Assembly: GCF_003402415.2 (NCBI RefSeq)
Contig: NZ_AP036014.1
Location: 1,178,001 to 1,242,000 of the forward strand
DNA from: Cupidesulfovibrio sp000226255
Lineage (GTDB): Bacteria; Desulfobacterota; Desulfovibrionia; Desulfovibrionales; Desulfovibrionaceae
Reading direction: 5' to 3'
DNA: 64,000 bases
The notes beneath the pieces are model-generated. The model was given only the letters and a program-made list of their open reading frames with translations. It was not told where the DNA came from and did no database searches. The position numbers and the translations under genes were made by a program. Positions 26,242 to 34,556 of this stretch are shown here, piece by piece. Each line of letters opens with the position of its first letter. The stretch's first letter is position 1.

Positions 26242-26937
26242 ATGGACAACGGGCGAAAGGTGTTCATCGCCGCGCATCAGCCGCTGATGCGCGAAGGGCT
26301 GAAGGTGCTGTTGCGCGGGCTGGACGGCGTGCGCGTGTGCGGCGAGGCGTCGGACGGACGCGCCGCGCTGGAGGGATGTGAGCGGCTGGCGGCGGATCTG
26401 GCCGTCATCGAGTGCGGGTTGCCGTTGCTGGACGGGGTGTGCGTGATGCGCCTGCTCAAGCGCCGCCACCCGGCCCGGCGCGTGCTGGCCATTGGCGGGG
26501 GCGACCAGGCCATGCTGCGGCCCGCGCTGGAGGCCGGGGCGGATGGCTACCTGCTGCCCGAGGCCAGCGCGGATGAGGTGCGCCTTGCGGTGCAGGCCGT
26601 GCTGGCGGGCGGGGGGTGGCTGTCGCCATGGGCGGCGCGCGAGGTGCTGCGCGACAGGCTGGTCGCCGCCGAGGCCGAACCGGCGGACAGGCAGCGCGAC
26701 GCACTGACCCTGCTGACCCCGCGCGAGCGCGAGGTGCTGCACCTGGTGGCCGAGGGCTACCGCAACCGCGAGATCGCCGGGTTGCTGGTGGTCAGCGACA
26801 GGACCGTGGAAAAGCACCGCGCCAACCTGTTCCGCAAGCTTTCGCTGCATTCGCAGGCCGATGCCAGGGCATGGGCAGAGGCGCGCGGCTTCGCGCTGCG
26901 GCCAAGGCCGCGCGGCGGGCAGATGGGGCTGGGCTGA
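26242..26937 (+). CDS. LuxR/NarL-type regulator with degenerate receiver
   Basis: Protein of 231 residues. The N-terminal receiver fold (1-118) has lost its chemistry. The usual Asp-Asp of the acid pocket is Ala-His (VFIAAHQPLMREGL). The phosphoacceptor Asp is Glu (AVIECGLPLLDG). The switch Lys is Pro (DGYLLPEAS). The C-terminal LuxR HTH (about 155-215) is intact: LTPREREVLHLVAEGYRNRE, IAGLLVVSDRTVEKHRANLF and RKLSLHSQADA. It should bind DNA without aspartyl phosphorylation, or be held in one state by the Glu. ATG 26242 has GGGAG close upstream. No kinase partner is adjacent. Confidence 0.87.
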   Translation: MDNGRKVFIAAHQPLMREGLKVLLRGLDGVRVCGEASDGRAALEGCERLAADLAVIECGLPLLDGVCVMRLLKRRHPARRVLAIGGGDQAMLRPALEAGADGYLLPEASADEVRLAVQAVLAGGGWLSPWAAREVLRDRLVAAEAEPADRQRDALTLLTPREREVLHLVAEGYRNREIAGLLVVSDRTVEKHRANLFRKLSLHSQADARAWAEARGFALRPRPRGGQMGLG

Positions 26938-27019
26938 ACGGGGACGGATGCGCCGTCACGCCACAGGGTGGCCAGTGCGGCCAGACGGACAGTGGACATG
27001 TGACAGGGGAGCAAGAGCT

Positions 27020-27045
27020 CAAGGCGGGCCGCTCGGCCCGCCTTG
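27020..27045. terminator. Bidirectional hairpin between convergent genes
   Basis: A 12-bp perfect stem (27020-27031 with 27034-27045) with a 2-base loop lies between the LuxR-type gene (+) and the iron-sulfur gene (-). Neither side has a long T run, but the position suggests a shared terminator. Confidence 0.55.
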
Positions 27046-27060
27046 GCGTGTGCGTGGAAA

Positions 27061-27915
27061 TCAGTCCTTGCCGCCCCCGTGCATCATGCGGATGTCCATG
27101 ATGTCCTTGGCCGGGTAGACGCCGCTGGGACAGGCCCGGCTGCACGCCAGATGGCGGCGGCAGTGTTTCTCGCCCTGCGGCCCCTTGCCGATGTGCAGCA
27201 GCGCTTCCCGCTGTTCCGGGTGGCGGGCCAGTTCGCGGTTCAGGGCGGCCAACGGCGCGGGCCCCATGAACATGCGTTCCTGCGGGGCGTCGGCAATGTG
27301 CGCGCCCGGTGCGGCCTGGGCGGGGGCCTCGTGCCCGCCGCGCCTGGCTTCGGGCGGCGGCATGTCGTCCGTGCCGCTGCTCACCGGGCAGGCGGACATG
27401 CACGCCCCGCACTCGATGCAGTTCTCGAGCCGGGTGTAGCGCGCCACCCCGTGCGGCACCCCGGTGGAGGCCTTTTCCACCGGGCGCACGTAGCCCCAGT
27501 CGTCGCCGATGTGGGCGAACATGGGGCGCATGTCCACCATCAGGTCGCCCAGCAGGGGCAGCGCGCGCAGGGGCTCCAGGGTCACCACGTCGGTTCCCAG
27601 GGCCAGCATGCGGGTGATGCAGGCCAGACGTTCGCGACCGTTGATGCGCATGGCGCAGGTGCCGCAACTGGAATGGTGGCAGGAATGGCGGTAGACCAGC
27701 GTGGGGTCCGTCTCCACGCGGATGCGGTCCAGCACGTCCAGCACCGAATCCTCCGGCCGCACCGGCAGCCGGAAATCGTCGAAACGGGCGTTGGCCCCGC
27801 CGGGGCCGCAGCGGTGCACCCGCACGGTGAGCGTGCGCGGCGCTTGCCGTTCGGGCGCGGATTCCGGCGCGGCGGCGTCGGCGGGTTCGGGCACGGTCTT
27901 CTCGGCGTCGCTCAT
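27061..27915 (-). CDS. SdhB/FrdB-like iron-sulfur subunit
   Basis: Electron-transfer protein of 284 residues. The N-terminal 2Fe-2S domain has Cys ligands in HSCHHSSCGTCAMRINGRER plus LAC. The C-terminal ferredoxin domain has CIECGACMSACP, and the third cluster has CRRHLACSRACPSG, the same Cys spacing as succinate dehydrogenase/fumarate reductase SdhB. An Ala/Pro-rich insert of about 35 residues separates the two C-terminal motifs. ATG 27915 has CAGGAG upstream and lies four bases after the stop of the GlpA-like gene, so the two form one operon. No SdhA or cytochrome b subunit is present, so the partner flavoprotein is of a different type. Confidence 0.85.
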   Translation of the reverse strand: MSDAEKTVPEPADAAAPESAPERQAPRTLTVRVHRCGPGGANARFDDFRLPVRPEDSVLDVLDRIRVETDPTLVYRHSCHHSSCGTCAMRINGRERLACITRMLALGTDVVTLEPLRALPLLGDLMVDMRPMFAHIGDDWGYVRPVEKASTGVPHGVARYTRLENCIECGACMSACPVSSGTDDMPPPEARRGGHEAPAQAAPGAHIADAPQERMFMGPAPLAALNRELARHPEQREALLHIGKGPQGEKHCRRHLACSRACPSGVYPAKDIMDIRMMHGGGKD

Positions 27916-27919
27916 GGGG

Positions 27920-29098
27920 TCAGCTCCTGTAGAAGGCCCGCGGGGGCAGCAGGGGCGTTTCACGCGTGCGGCAGGGCGCGTCGCGCCCGGTGAGGCGGCA
28001 GATGATGTCGGCGGTCTTTTCGGCCATGGCGCGCAGGGTCATGCCCTTGCCGCCGATGATGGACAGCAGGCCGGAAACGTTGTCACGCGTGCCGTGGTCG
28101 TAGCAGTCGAAGGTGCGGCTGATTTCCTGCGGGCGCGTGGCGTCGGCGTTGCCGATGAGCGGCCGCGCCGCCGACCACGCCGAGCGGATAACCGCCCCGG
28201 CGCAGGCGGGCACCATTTCCGAGCACAGGCGCACCATGCGCTGCACGTGCTCTGGCGGGATGTCCAGGTGGTCCGGGTCGTCGGTGAGCCACATGGAGGT
28301 GCCCAGCACCGAAAGGCGGCGCTGGGGCACGATGATGTCGCCCTCGCTGGCCTTGCGCATGCGGTTGATGACCATGTTGGTGACGCGGCCCTCGATGGCC
28401 ACCAGCACCCCCGGCCCCGGCTGGATGGGCACGTGCACGCCCGCCAGTGCCGCCACCTTGCCCGCCCATGCCCCGGCGGCGTTGACCACCATGTCGGCAG
28501 GGGCCGACCATTCGCGGCCGCGCTCGCCGTGGGCGTCCTCGGCCAGGCTGCGCAGGCGCAGCCCGCGCACCGCGCCGTCCCGCACGTCGATGCCGATCAC
28601 TTCCGTGAAGTTGTGGGCCGTGGCCCCGCCCGCGCGGGCCGTGGCCAGAAAGGGCAGGGCCAGCCTCCAGGCGTCGAAGGTGGCGTCCGGCACCTGCATG
28701 GCCGCCAGCACCCCGTCGGCCAGGCCGGGCTCCAGGTGGCGGGCCTGTTCGGGCGTGTAGTCGCGCGTGGGGATGCCCGTGGCCGCGCATGCGTCCTTGA
28801 GGCGCTGGCGGTAGTCCATGTCCTCGTCGTCCAGCGCCACGAACAGCCCTTCGTTCTGCTCCATGGCCTGCGGCACCAGGCGGCGCAGGATCATGTTTTC
28901 CTCGATGCATTCGCGCGCGGCCTCGGGGTCGTGCACCGCGTAGCGCGCGCCGCTGTGCAGCAGCCCGTGGTGGCGGCCCGTGGCCCCGCTGAAGAATTCG
29001 CCCCGCTCGTAGATGGCGACGGAAAAGCCGCGCAGGATGAGGTCGTGCGCGAGGGCCGCGGCCGTGCCGCCCCCGCCGATGATGGCGATACGTTCCAT
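27920..29098 (-). CDS. GlpA-like FAD-dependent dehydrogenase
   Basis: Flavoprotein of 392 residues in the DAO/glycerol-3-phosphate dehydrogenase group. The Rossmann loop IAIIGGGGTAAALAHDL is at the N-terminus. GATGRHHGLLHSGARYAVHD is the GlpA FAD/substrate segment, VVNAAGAWAGKVAALAG is the second dinucleotide motif, and IIGGKGMTLRAMAEKTADII is the C-terminal FAD loop. It stops about 150 residues before E. coli GlpA would and lacks the C-terminal BFD-like Fe-S domain. The next gene supplies Fe-S clusters instead. Likely substrates are glycerol-3-phosphate or another 2-hydroxy acid. ATG 29098 has CGGAG six bases upstream. Confidence 0.82.
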   Translation of the reverse strand: MERIAIIGGGGTAAALAHDLILRGFSVAIYERGEFFSGATGRHHGLLHSGARYAVHDPEAARECIEENMILRRLVPQAMEQNEGLFVALDDEDMDYRQRLKDACAATGIPTRDYTPEQARHLEPGLADGVLAAMQVPDATFDAWRLALPFLATARAGGATAHNFTEVIGIDVRDGAVRGLRLRSLAEDAHGERGREWSAPADMVVNAAGAWAGKVAALAGVHVPIQPGPGVLVAIEGRVTNMVINRMRKASEGDIIVPQRRLSVLGTSMWLTDDPDHLDIPPEHVQRMVRLCSEMVPACAGAVIRSAWSAARPLIGNADATRPQEISRTFDCYDHGTRDNVSGLLSIIGGKGMTLRAMAEKTADIICRLTGRDAPCRTRETPLLPPRAFYRS

Positions 29099-29738
29099 GC
29101 GTGCTCCGCTGTGGTATGCTGCCGCCCCGGTCTGGCCGGGGCGGGCGGAAAATCGGGACGGTCACCCCCGCTTGGCCGACGCCGCGCCCTTCGCGGGGCT
29201 TGCGGGCTGGGAACCACGGCGTGCGGGACATGCCGCTCACCCCATGGTTCCAAAGCCATGGAACTACCTAGCACGAATGAGCACCGATGGTACAGCGCGC
29301 GGGCATGATTGGCGAAAAAATCCGGCCCGGCGGCAGTGCCCTGTCGTGAATGTCGTGTAATGTCGTGAATGCCCTGAATGCCGCGTGAAGGTTTGGCGGA
29401 CGGTGCGGTTCGCGGCACGGCGGAAGACGGCGGGCGCTTTACAAGCGGTGGCGGGCGGGGTAGCCAGTGTCTTTCCCATCACGACGGTCCGGTATCGGCA
29501 TGACGGAGCCCACCGGGTGGACGGAACCCGAGGGCCTGTGGGCGTCGCGGGGCAAGGGCCGCGCCGTGGGGCTGCCGCAGTGGGAGCCCCCTTTCTGAAT
29601 GCCAGGGATGTTCGCATGCCCTGACGTGCCCTGACGTCGCCTGACGTCGCCTGACGCCGCTGGCGCCCTGATCGCCATGCGTCACGCCCGTCCGCCCTTT
29701 TTCGCGCAACCGGTCGTCGTCTTTCGCAAGGAGCCGCC
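29099..29738. promoter_or_regulatory. Intergenic stretch between the redox operon and queC
   Basis: These 640 bases separate the divergent GlpA-like and queC genes. No protein-like frame is seen. Two repeat patches are present: a TGTCGTGAA-type repeat at about 29342-29385 and a strict 10-base repeat at 29621-29660. A preQ1 riboswitch before queC was looked for and not found. Confidence 0.4.
29621..29660. repeat. Four tandem 10-base repeats
   Basis: Units read CTGACGTGCC, CTGACGTCGC, CTGACGTCGC, CTGACGCCGC, exactly ten bases apart, so on one DNA face. They lie about 80 bases upstream of queC. Confidence 0.75.
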
Positions 29739-30458
29739 ATGCACAGCAAAGAAACCGCTCTCGTGGTCCTGTCCGGCGGACAGGATTCCGCAACCTGCCT
29801 GGGCTGGGCACTGGAACGCTTCGGCCGGGTGTCCACCATCGGCTACCATTACGGCCAGCGCCACACCGTGGAGATGGACTGTCGCCTGCGCCTGATGGAC
29901 GAGGTGCGCCGCCTGTCGCCGGTCTGGAACGAGCGGCTTGCCGACGATACCACCGTGGAGCTGGCCCTGTTTCGCGAGTTGGGGCGCACCGCGCTGACCC
30001 ACGACGTGGCCATCGAAATGGGCCGCAACGGCCTGCCCACCACCTTCGTGCCGGGGCGCAACCTGGTGTTCCTGACGGCGGCTGCGGCCCACGCCTACCG
30101 GCAGGGCATCCGGCACATCATCATCGGGGTGTGCGAGACCGACTATTCCGGCTACCCCGACTGCCGCGACGACACCATCAAGGCCATGCAGGTGGCCCTT
30201 AACCTGGGCATGGAATCGCGCTTCGTGCTGCACACCCCGCTGATGTGGCTGACCAAGGGCGCCACGTGGGAGCTGGCCCGCCAGGTGGGCGGCGACGCCT
30301 TTGTCGAGGTGGTGCTGGAGCACACCCACACCTGCTACAAGGGCGTGCGCACCACCCGCCACCCGTGGGGCTACGGCTGCGGCGAATGTCCGGCCTGCGA
30401 ACTGCGGCGGCACGGCTGGGCCGACTACCTGCGCAGTTGTTCCGGCGGCACGTGCTGA
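29739..30458 (+). CDS. queC: 7-cyano-7-deazaguanine synthase
   Basis: Enzyme of 239 residues that converts 7-carboxy-7-deazaguanine to preQ0 using ATP and ammonia in queuosine synthesis. The PP-loop is VVLSGGQDSATCLGWA (residues 9-24). YHYGQRHTVE, TFVPGRNLVFLTAAAAHAYR, IIIGVCETDYSGYPDCRDD and PLMWLTKG are family blocks. The zinc Cys cluster is in HTCYKG and GCGECPACELRRHGWADY. An AAGGAG ribosome site precedes ATG 29739. Its TGA overlaps the queE ATG by one base. Confidence 0.96.
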   Translation: MHSKETALVVLSGGQDSATCLGWALERFGRVSTIGYHYGQRHTVEMDCRLRLMDEVRRLSPVWNERLADDTTVELALFRELGRTALTHDVAIEMGRNGLPTTFVPGRNLVFLTAAAAHAYRQGIRHIIIGVCETDYSGYPDCRDDTIKAMQVALNLGMESRFVLHTPLMWLTKGATWELARQVGGDAFVEVVLEHTHTCYKGVRTTRHPWGYGCGECPACELRRHGWADYLRSCSGGTC

Positions 30459-31180
30459 TGGCCCTGCGAGTCAAGGAAATCTTTCACACCCTGCAGGGCG
30501 AGGGCGTGCACGCCGGGCGGGCCGCCGTGTTCTGCCGTTTTTCCGGTTGCAATCTGTGGACGGGGCGCGAGCAGGACCGGTCGGACGCCGCGTGCCCCTT
30601 CTGCGATACCGATTTCACGGGCACCGACGGCCCGGGCGGGGGCGTGTTCGAGAGCGAAGGTAAATTGGCCGAGGCCATCGTGGCCGCCTTTCCCTACCCC
30701 CTGGCCCCCCCGGACTCCCTGGACCCGCTGGACCCGCTGGACCCCCTGGCCCCCCTGGACCCACTGGACGGGGACCGCTGGCGGCCCTATGTGGTGTTCA
30801 CCGGCGGGGAACCCGCGCTGCAACTGACGTCGGGGCTGCTGGACGCCCTGCATGCGCGCGGTTGCCAGTGCGGGGTGGAGACCAACGGCACCCTGCCCCT
30901 GCCCGCCGGGCTGGACTGGGTGACCGTAAGCCCCAAGGCCGACGCCCGCCTTGCCGTGACGCGGGGCGACGAACTGAAGCTGGTCTGGCCGCAGGATGGG
31001 GTGGACCCCGCCGATTTCGTCGGGCTGGACTTTCGGCATTTCATCTTGCAGCCGCGCGATGATTCCGCAGGCGGCAATGCAGGCGGCGCGGACCACGTGG
31101 CCGCCTGCGTGCGCTACTGTCTGGCCCATCCGCGCTGGCGGCTGGGGTTGCAGACGCACAAGTTTCTGGGCATCCGCTAG
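30458..31180 (+). CDS. queE: 7-carboxy-7-deazaguanine synthase (radical SAM)
   Basis: Radical-SAM enzyme of 240 residues that makes 7-carboxy-7-deazaguanine from the QueD product. The cluster motif is the E. coli-type C-x14-C-x2-C (from GCNLW to CPFC), followed by DTDFTGTDGPGGG. VVFTGGEPALQLT is the SAM-binding GGE motif, and VETNGTLPLPAGLDWVTVSP follows. An insertion of about 18 residues made of repeated Leu-Asp-Pro units (9-base repeats, about 30719-30771) sits in the loop before the GGE motif. It is coupled to queC and followed by queD 88 bases later. Confidence 0.93.
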   Translation: MALRVKEIFHTLQGEGVHAGRAAVFCRFSGCNLWTGREQDRSDAACPFCDTDFTGTDGPGGGVFESEGKLAEAIVAAFPYPLAPPDSLDPLDPLDPLAPLDPLDGDRWRPYVVFTGGEPALQLTSGLLDALHARGCQCGVETNGTLPLPAGLDWVTVSPKADARLAVTRGDELKLVWPQDGVDPADFVGLDFRHFILQPRDDSAGGNAGGADHVAACVRYCLAHPRWRLGLQTHKFLGIR

Positions 31181-31268
31181 CCGGTCTTTCCGCCCTGGCG
31201 GAACCAGCCGGGCCCATCACATCGACACCACGCCGTGCCCGCACGGCGGACACACAGGCAGGACGGCA

Positions 31269-31637
31269 ATGGACATCTTCGTGACGCTTACCTTCGACGC
31301 GGCGCACCGGCTGCCGTGCGTGCCGCAGGGGCACAAGTGCGGCAACCTGCACGGCCACACCTTTACCGTGGAAGTGCACGCGCGCGGCCCCGTGGGCGGC
31401 GATACCGGCTGGGTGATGGATTTCGGCGACCTGAAGCGGCTGGCGAAGCCGCTCATCGACCGGCTGGACCACGCCTACCTCAACGACATCCCCGGGCTGG
31501 AGAATCCCACCAGCGAGTGCATCGCCCGCTGGCTGTGGGGCGAACTGAAGCCCGCGCTGCCCCAGTTGTGCCGCCTGGTGGTGCGCGAAAGCCCCACGTC
31601 CGGCGCGGTGTACGAAGGGGACGGCGCCGCGGCGTAG
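31269..31637 (+). CDS. queD: 6-carboxy-5,6,7,8-tetrahydropterin synthase
   Basis: Enzyme of 122 residues acting before QueE. The zinc His residues are in FDAAHRLP and GNLHGHTF, and the catalytic Cys is in GHKCGNLHGH. DFGDLKRLAKPLIDRLDHAY and NPTSECIARWLW (Cys/Glu site) and the terminal VVRESPTSGAVYEG complete the family pattern. ATG 31269 has AGGA six bases upstream. Gene order queC-queE-queD gives the preQ0 branch; folE and queF are not in the window. Confidence 0.95.
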   Translation: MDIFVTLTFDAAHRLPCVPQGHKCGNLHGHTFTVEVHARGPVGGDTGWVMDFGDLKRLAKPLIDRLDHAYLNDIPGLENPTSECIARWLWGELKPALPQLCRLVVRESPTSGAVYEGDGAAA

Positions 31638-31742
31638 AGTCCGCCGGGCGCGGTTTTCGGCGGTAGCGGAGGCCTGGTCGCCATTTCCGGCGCAGTCGTC
31701 GCTGGCAGATCCACGCACCGCCGGTAGCCGCAAGAGCATGTT

Positions 31743-31781
31743 ACGCAAGAAGGGCGTCCCTGCGGGACGCCCTTCTTGCGT
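31743..31781. terminator. Strong bidirectional terminator between queD and the carboxypeptidase
   Basis: An 18-bp perfect stem (31743-31760 with 31764-31781) with a 3-base loop lies between convergent genes. The arms start ACGCAAGAAGG, so each strand has a T-containing end (CCTTCTTGCGT). Confidence 0.75.
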
Positions 31782-31854
31782 ACGAGTGCATGAAAATGCG
31801 TGGCGGTCGGCGCGTGCGCGTCGCGCTTCCTGCCCCAAAGAACGAAAACGGGGG

Positions 31855-33252
31855 CTAGCCCTGCTTGTCGGCTGCCTCACGCGGGGCGGCCTTTTTGCTC
31901 GGCGCGGGGGTCTTGTCCGCCGTGGATCTGGTGGCGGAAGACTTCTTCTTGGATGCCTTGGGGGCCGGTTCCTGTTCTTCCGCCTTGGCCGTGGCCTTGC
32001 CCGTGGTTTGGGACGCCGCGACCTTGGGGGTCTTGGCAGCCGTGGCCTTGGAAGTTCTGGCCGCCGCGGCCTTGGCCGTGGTCGTGGACGCGGCCTTGGC
32101 GGGCGCTGCCTTTTCCGCCGTGGCGGTGGCCTTCTTCTTTTTGGAAGAAGACTTCTTCGTGGCCTTGGCGTCCTTGACCTCTGGCGTGCTCTTGGCGGCG
32201 GTCAGCGCCGCCTTGCGCGCCTTGCTGGCGGAATTTCCGGACTTGCGCAGTTCCGCGTAGGCTTCGCTGTTGGTCTTGTGCAGGTTCAGCCCGTAGTCGG
32301 AGGGCTTCATCTCGGCCAGTTGCGAGGAAACGGGCTTGCCGCCGCCCGCCGCCACCGTGCGGAACCCCGCCTCCACCAGCCGGTTTACCTCCTGGGCGCG
32401 GGCCTGGGTGGTTTCCGCGCCCAGCACCACGGCCAGCAGGCGGGTCTTGCCGCGCTTCACCGTGGAAATGAGGTTGTAGCCGGAGGCGAACACCCAGCCC
32501 GTCTTGAGGCCGTCGGCCCCCTCGCAGTTGCCGAGCAGGGGGTTCTTGTTGGTGGTGATGACCTTGTTGTGCTTGATGTACCGGGTGGAGTGGTAGCGCA
32601 GGGCTTCCGGGTACTGGGCGAGATAGGCGCGTGAAAGGACCAGCATGTCTCTGGCGGTGGTGTGCTGCCCGGCGGCGGGCAGCCCGTGCGGGTTGCGGAA
32701 CACGCTGTTCTTCATGCCGAGGGCCCTGGCCTTGGCGTTCATCATCTGCACGAAGTTGTCCACGTTGCCGCCGATGTGCTCGGCGGTGGCAACGCTGGCG
32801 TCATTGCCCGAAGACACGGCCATGCCTTCCAGCAACTCGTCGAGGGGCAGGGTTTCGCCCTGCTTCAGGAACATGCGGGAGCCGCCGGTGGAGAAGGCGC
32901 GGCGGCTGACCTTGACGTTGTCCCGCAGGGAGGCCTTGCCCGCGCGCACCTGATCCATGGTCACGTACATGGACAGCACCTTGGTCAGCGACGCAGGGGG
33001 GATGGGTTCGTCGGCGTTCTGTTCATACAGGATGCGCCCGGTGCTCATGTCCAGCAGGATGGCCGAGCGCACGTCGAGCGTTTCGTGGCTTGCGGCGCGG
33101 GCCACTGGCGCTGCAAGCAGCAGGATCAGTGCCAGCGCGGCGAGGGACACCAGGGCGGCCGGAGCGTTGAGCCGGGCAGCACAGGCCGGGCGGGTGGATG
33201 CGGGGTGCGGGCGGTGGGCCGGGTGGCCTGGAACGATGGTGTGCATGCGCAT
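31855..33252 (-). CDS. D-alanyl-D-alanine carboxypeptidase with Lys/Ala-rich tail
   Basis: Periplasmic penicillin-binding protein of 465 residues. An N-terminal signal segment occupies about residues 28-50. The DD-peptidase domain has all three active-site motifs: S-x-x-K in PPASLTKVLSMYVTMDQ, S-x-N in VSSGNDASVA and K-T-G in GADGLKTGWVFASGYN. It trims the stem peptide of peptidoglycan. The usual PBP5 C-terminal domain is missing. From about residue 335 the tail is Lys/Ala/Thr/Ser/Pro-rich, like histone H1 (SSSKKKKATATAEKAAPAKA), and could bind teichoic-like polymers, LPS or wall glycan. ATG 33252 or 33246 is the start; the ribosome site is weak. Confidence 0.88.
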   Translation of the reverse strand: MRMHTIVPGHPAHRPHPASTRPACAARLNAPAALVSLAALALILLLAAPVARAASHETLDVRSAILLDMSTGRILYEQNADEPIPPASLTKVLSMYVTMDQVRAGKASLRDNVKVSRRAFSTGGSRMFLKQGETLPLDELLEGMAVSSGNDASVATAEHIGGNVDNFVQMMNAKARALGMKNSVFRNPHGLPAAGQHTTARDMLVLSRAYLAQYPEALRYHSTRYIKHNKVITTNKNPLLGNCEGADGLKTGWVFASGYNLISTVKRGKTRLLAVVLGAETTQARAQEVNRLVEAGFRTVAAGGGKPVSSQLAEMKPSDYGLNLHKTNSEAYAELRKSGNSASKARKAALTAAKSTPEVKDAKATKKSSSKKKKATATAEKAAPAKAASTTTAKAAAARTSKATAAKTPKVAASQTTGKATAKAEEQEPAPKASKKKSSATRSTADKTPAPSKKAAPREAADKQG

Positions 33253-34556
33253 GCGCTGTTTCGCCTTTCCGAGCCGACCACTCCGGGCCGGGCAATCCGG
33301 TGCTGTTCCGGGCAGCATTGTGCGGCCCTTTGCGATGCGTCGCCAGGGGCGGCGGTCGCGCCCGATTCCCCATGTCTTCGCGTCTCCGCGTCCGGGAAGG
33401 GGCATGGCGTCCAGCGGCTCTTCCGGCCTGCCGGGCGCGCGGCGCTGCACCAGTTTTCCTCGGGCGGATACCGCCCTGCCACTAGTCGTTTCCACCGTCC
33501 GTTGCACTCGCTGTGTGTTCAGCGCGTGCATGGCCCGTGCTACGGCTGCATTCCGTCAGGTGACGACCGGTGACGACCGGTGCGCAGGGGGCGGCGTTCT
33601 TGCGCCGATGCCCACAACGAGCATTACTGTAGAGGGCTCGCCATGACAAGCATTCTCTCGCGGATGCGCAGAGAATTGCACGCGACCGATGTTCTCGACA
33701 GGCGCGGGAAGGATAAAGGGGAGGGGCAGCGCGTATTCTGGAGGCCCGCAGGTCTGCTCCTGAGCGTAGCGAAGGGAGAAGTTGCACTCGATTGTGGTGG
33801 TACTGCATACCATGCCTTCTTCGGTCAGTGGTGGCGGAATTTCGGTATGTTGAATATTTTCTAGAGTTTGGCGTCTCGTGAGGATGCCCGGGAAGGCCGC
33901 GCTCCTGCTTGGTTGCCAGCCAAACGATCATTTCTGGTGGGGCGTTCGCCTGAAGCCTGCGGCACATGTCGCGTCGCAGTCGTTATGCAGAGCGCTGCAT
34001 CCATGCTGTGCTATCATGCAGTGCGGCGCCCTGTGGCAACCCGGTGAACGTGCATCGGTGGGAAGGGGCACGTCAGCCGACGAGCCCAACATGTCCACCT
34101 CACGAAGGTTGTGCGACGGCTTGGCGAGGCGCGGGGAAGGGAAGCAGGTGCGTGCTCCCGCATACATCAGATAAATAATGTTAACACACTGTTATTTTTG
34201 AATGTTGCACAGGCGCTGCGTGGGCGCTGTCGATTGCGCAAGTAAGTGGTCGCTTCTGGCGATATCGCGCTAGTTGAGCGACTAATCGCGCAATCATGCA
34301 AGGTTGAGCAGTCAATCCGCGCAAGGTCGCGCGAGAGTGTTTTTTTGGCCGTGAAGTTTGTGAGAAAAATATTTATTTGATATTTTAATATATTAACTTG
34401 CTGTGCACGTGGTTCTGCTTGCTTGTGGTTCGCGCAATGGCACGGGCTGTGCTCAAGAGGGGGCATGGACGTCACGGCGGACCGGCGATCCGGCCAGCAA
34501 AGATGTCTTGCGGAAGCGTCACCACGAAGCGCAAACCTCCAACGGAGAGGACCGTC
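33253..34556. promoter_or_regulatory. 1.3-kb stretch with AT-rich leader; no convincing gene
   Basis: From 33253 to about 34150 no frame has a protein-like composition with a ribosome site. From about 34165 to 34395 the DNA turns sharply AT-rich (the 34370-34395 stretch is mostly A and T), with direct repeats at 34273-34325. This looks like the promoter of the unknown gene at 34557. A short frame at 33643-33864 was considered and not accepted. Confidence 0.45.
34273..34325. repeat. Two direct repeats, 30-base spacing
   Basis: GTTGAGCGACTAATCGCGCA at 34273 and GTTGAGCAGTCAATCCGCGC at 34303 begin near-identical units of about 23 bases, three helical turns apart. They lie in the AT-rich leader of the 34557 gene, possibly as tandem regulator sites. 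Confidence 0.5.

Noticed and set aside
29661..29738. A possible preQ1 riboswitch before queC.
   Set aside because: Neither the type I nor the type II conserved core is visible; only a normal AAGGAG ribosome site is present.
33643..33864. A short rightward frame before paralogue A.
   Set aside because: There is no ribosome site, the composition is mixed, and there is no recognisable motif.
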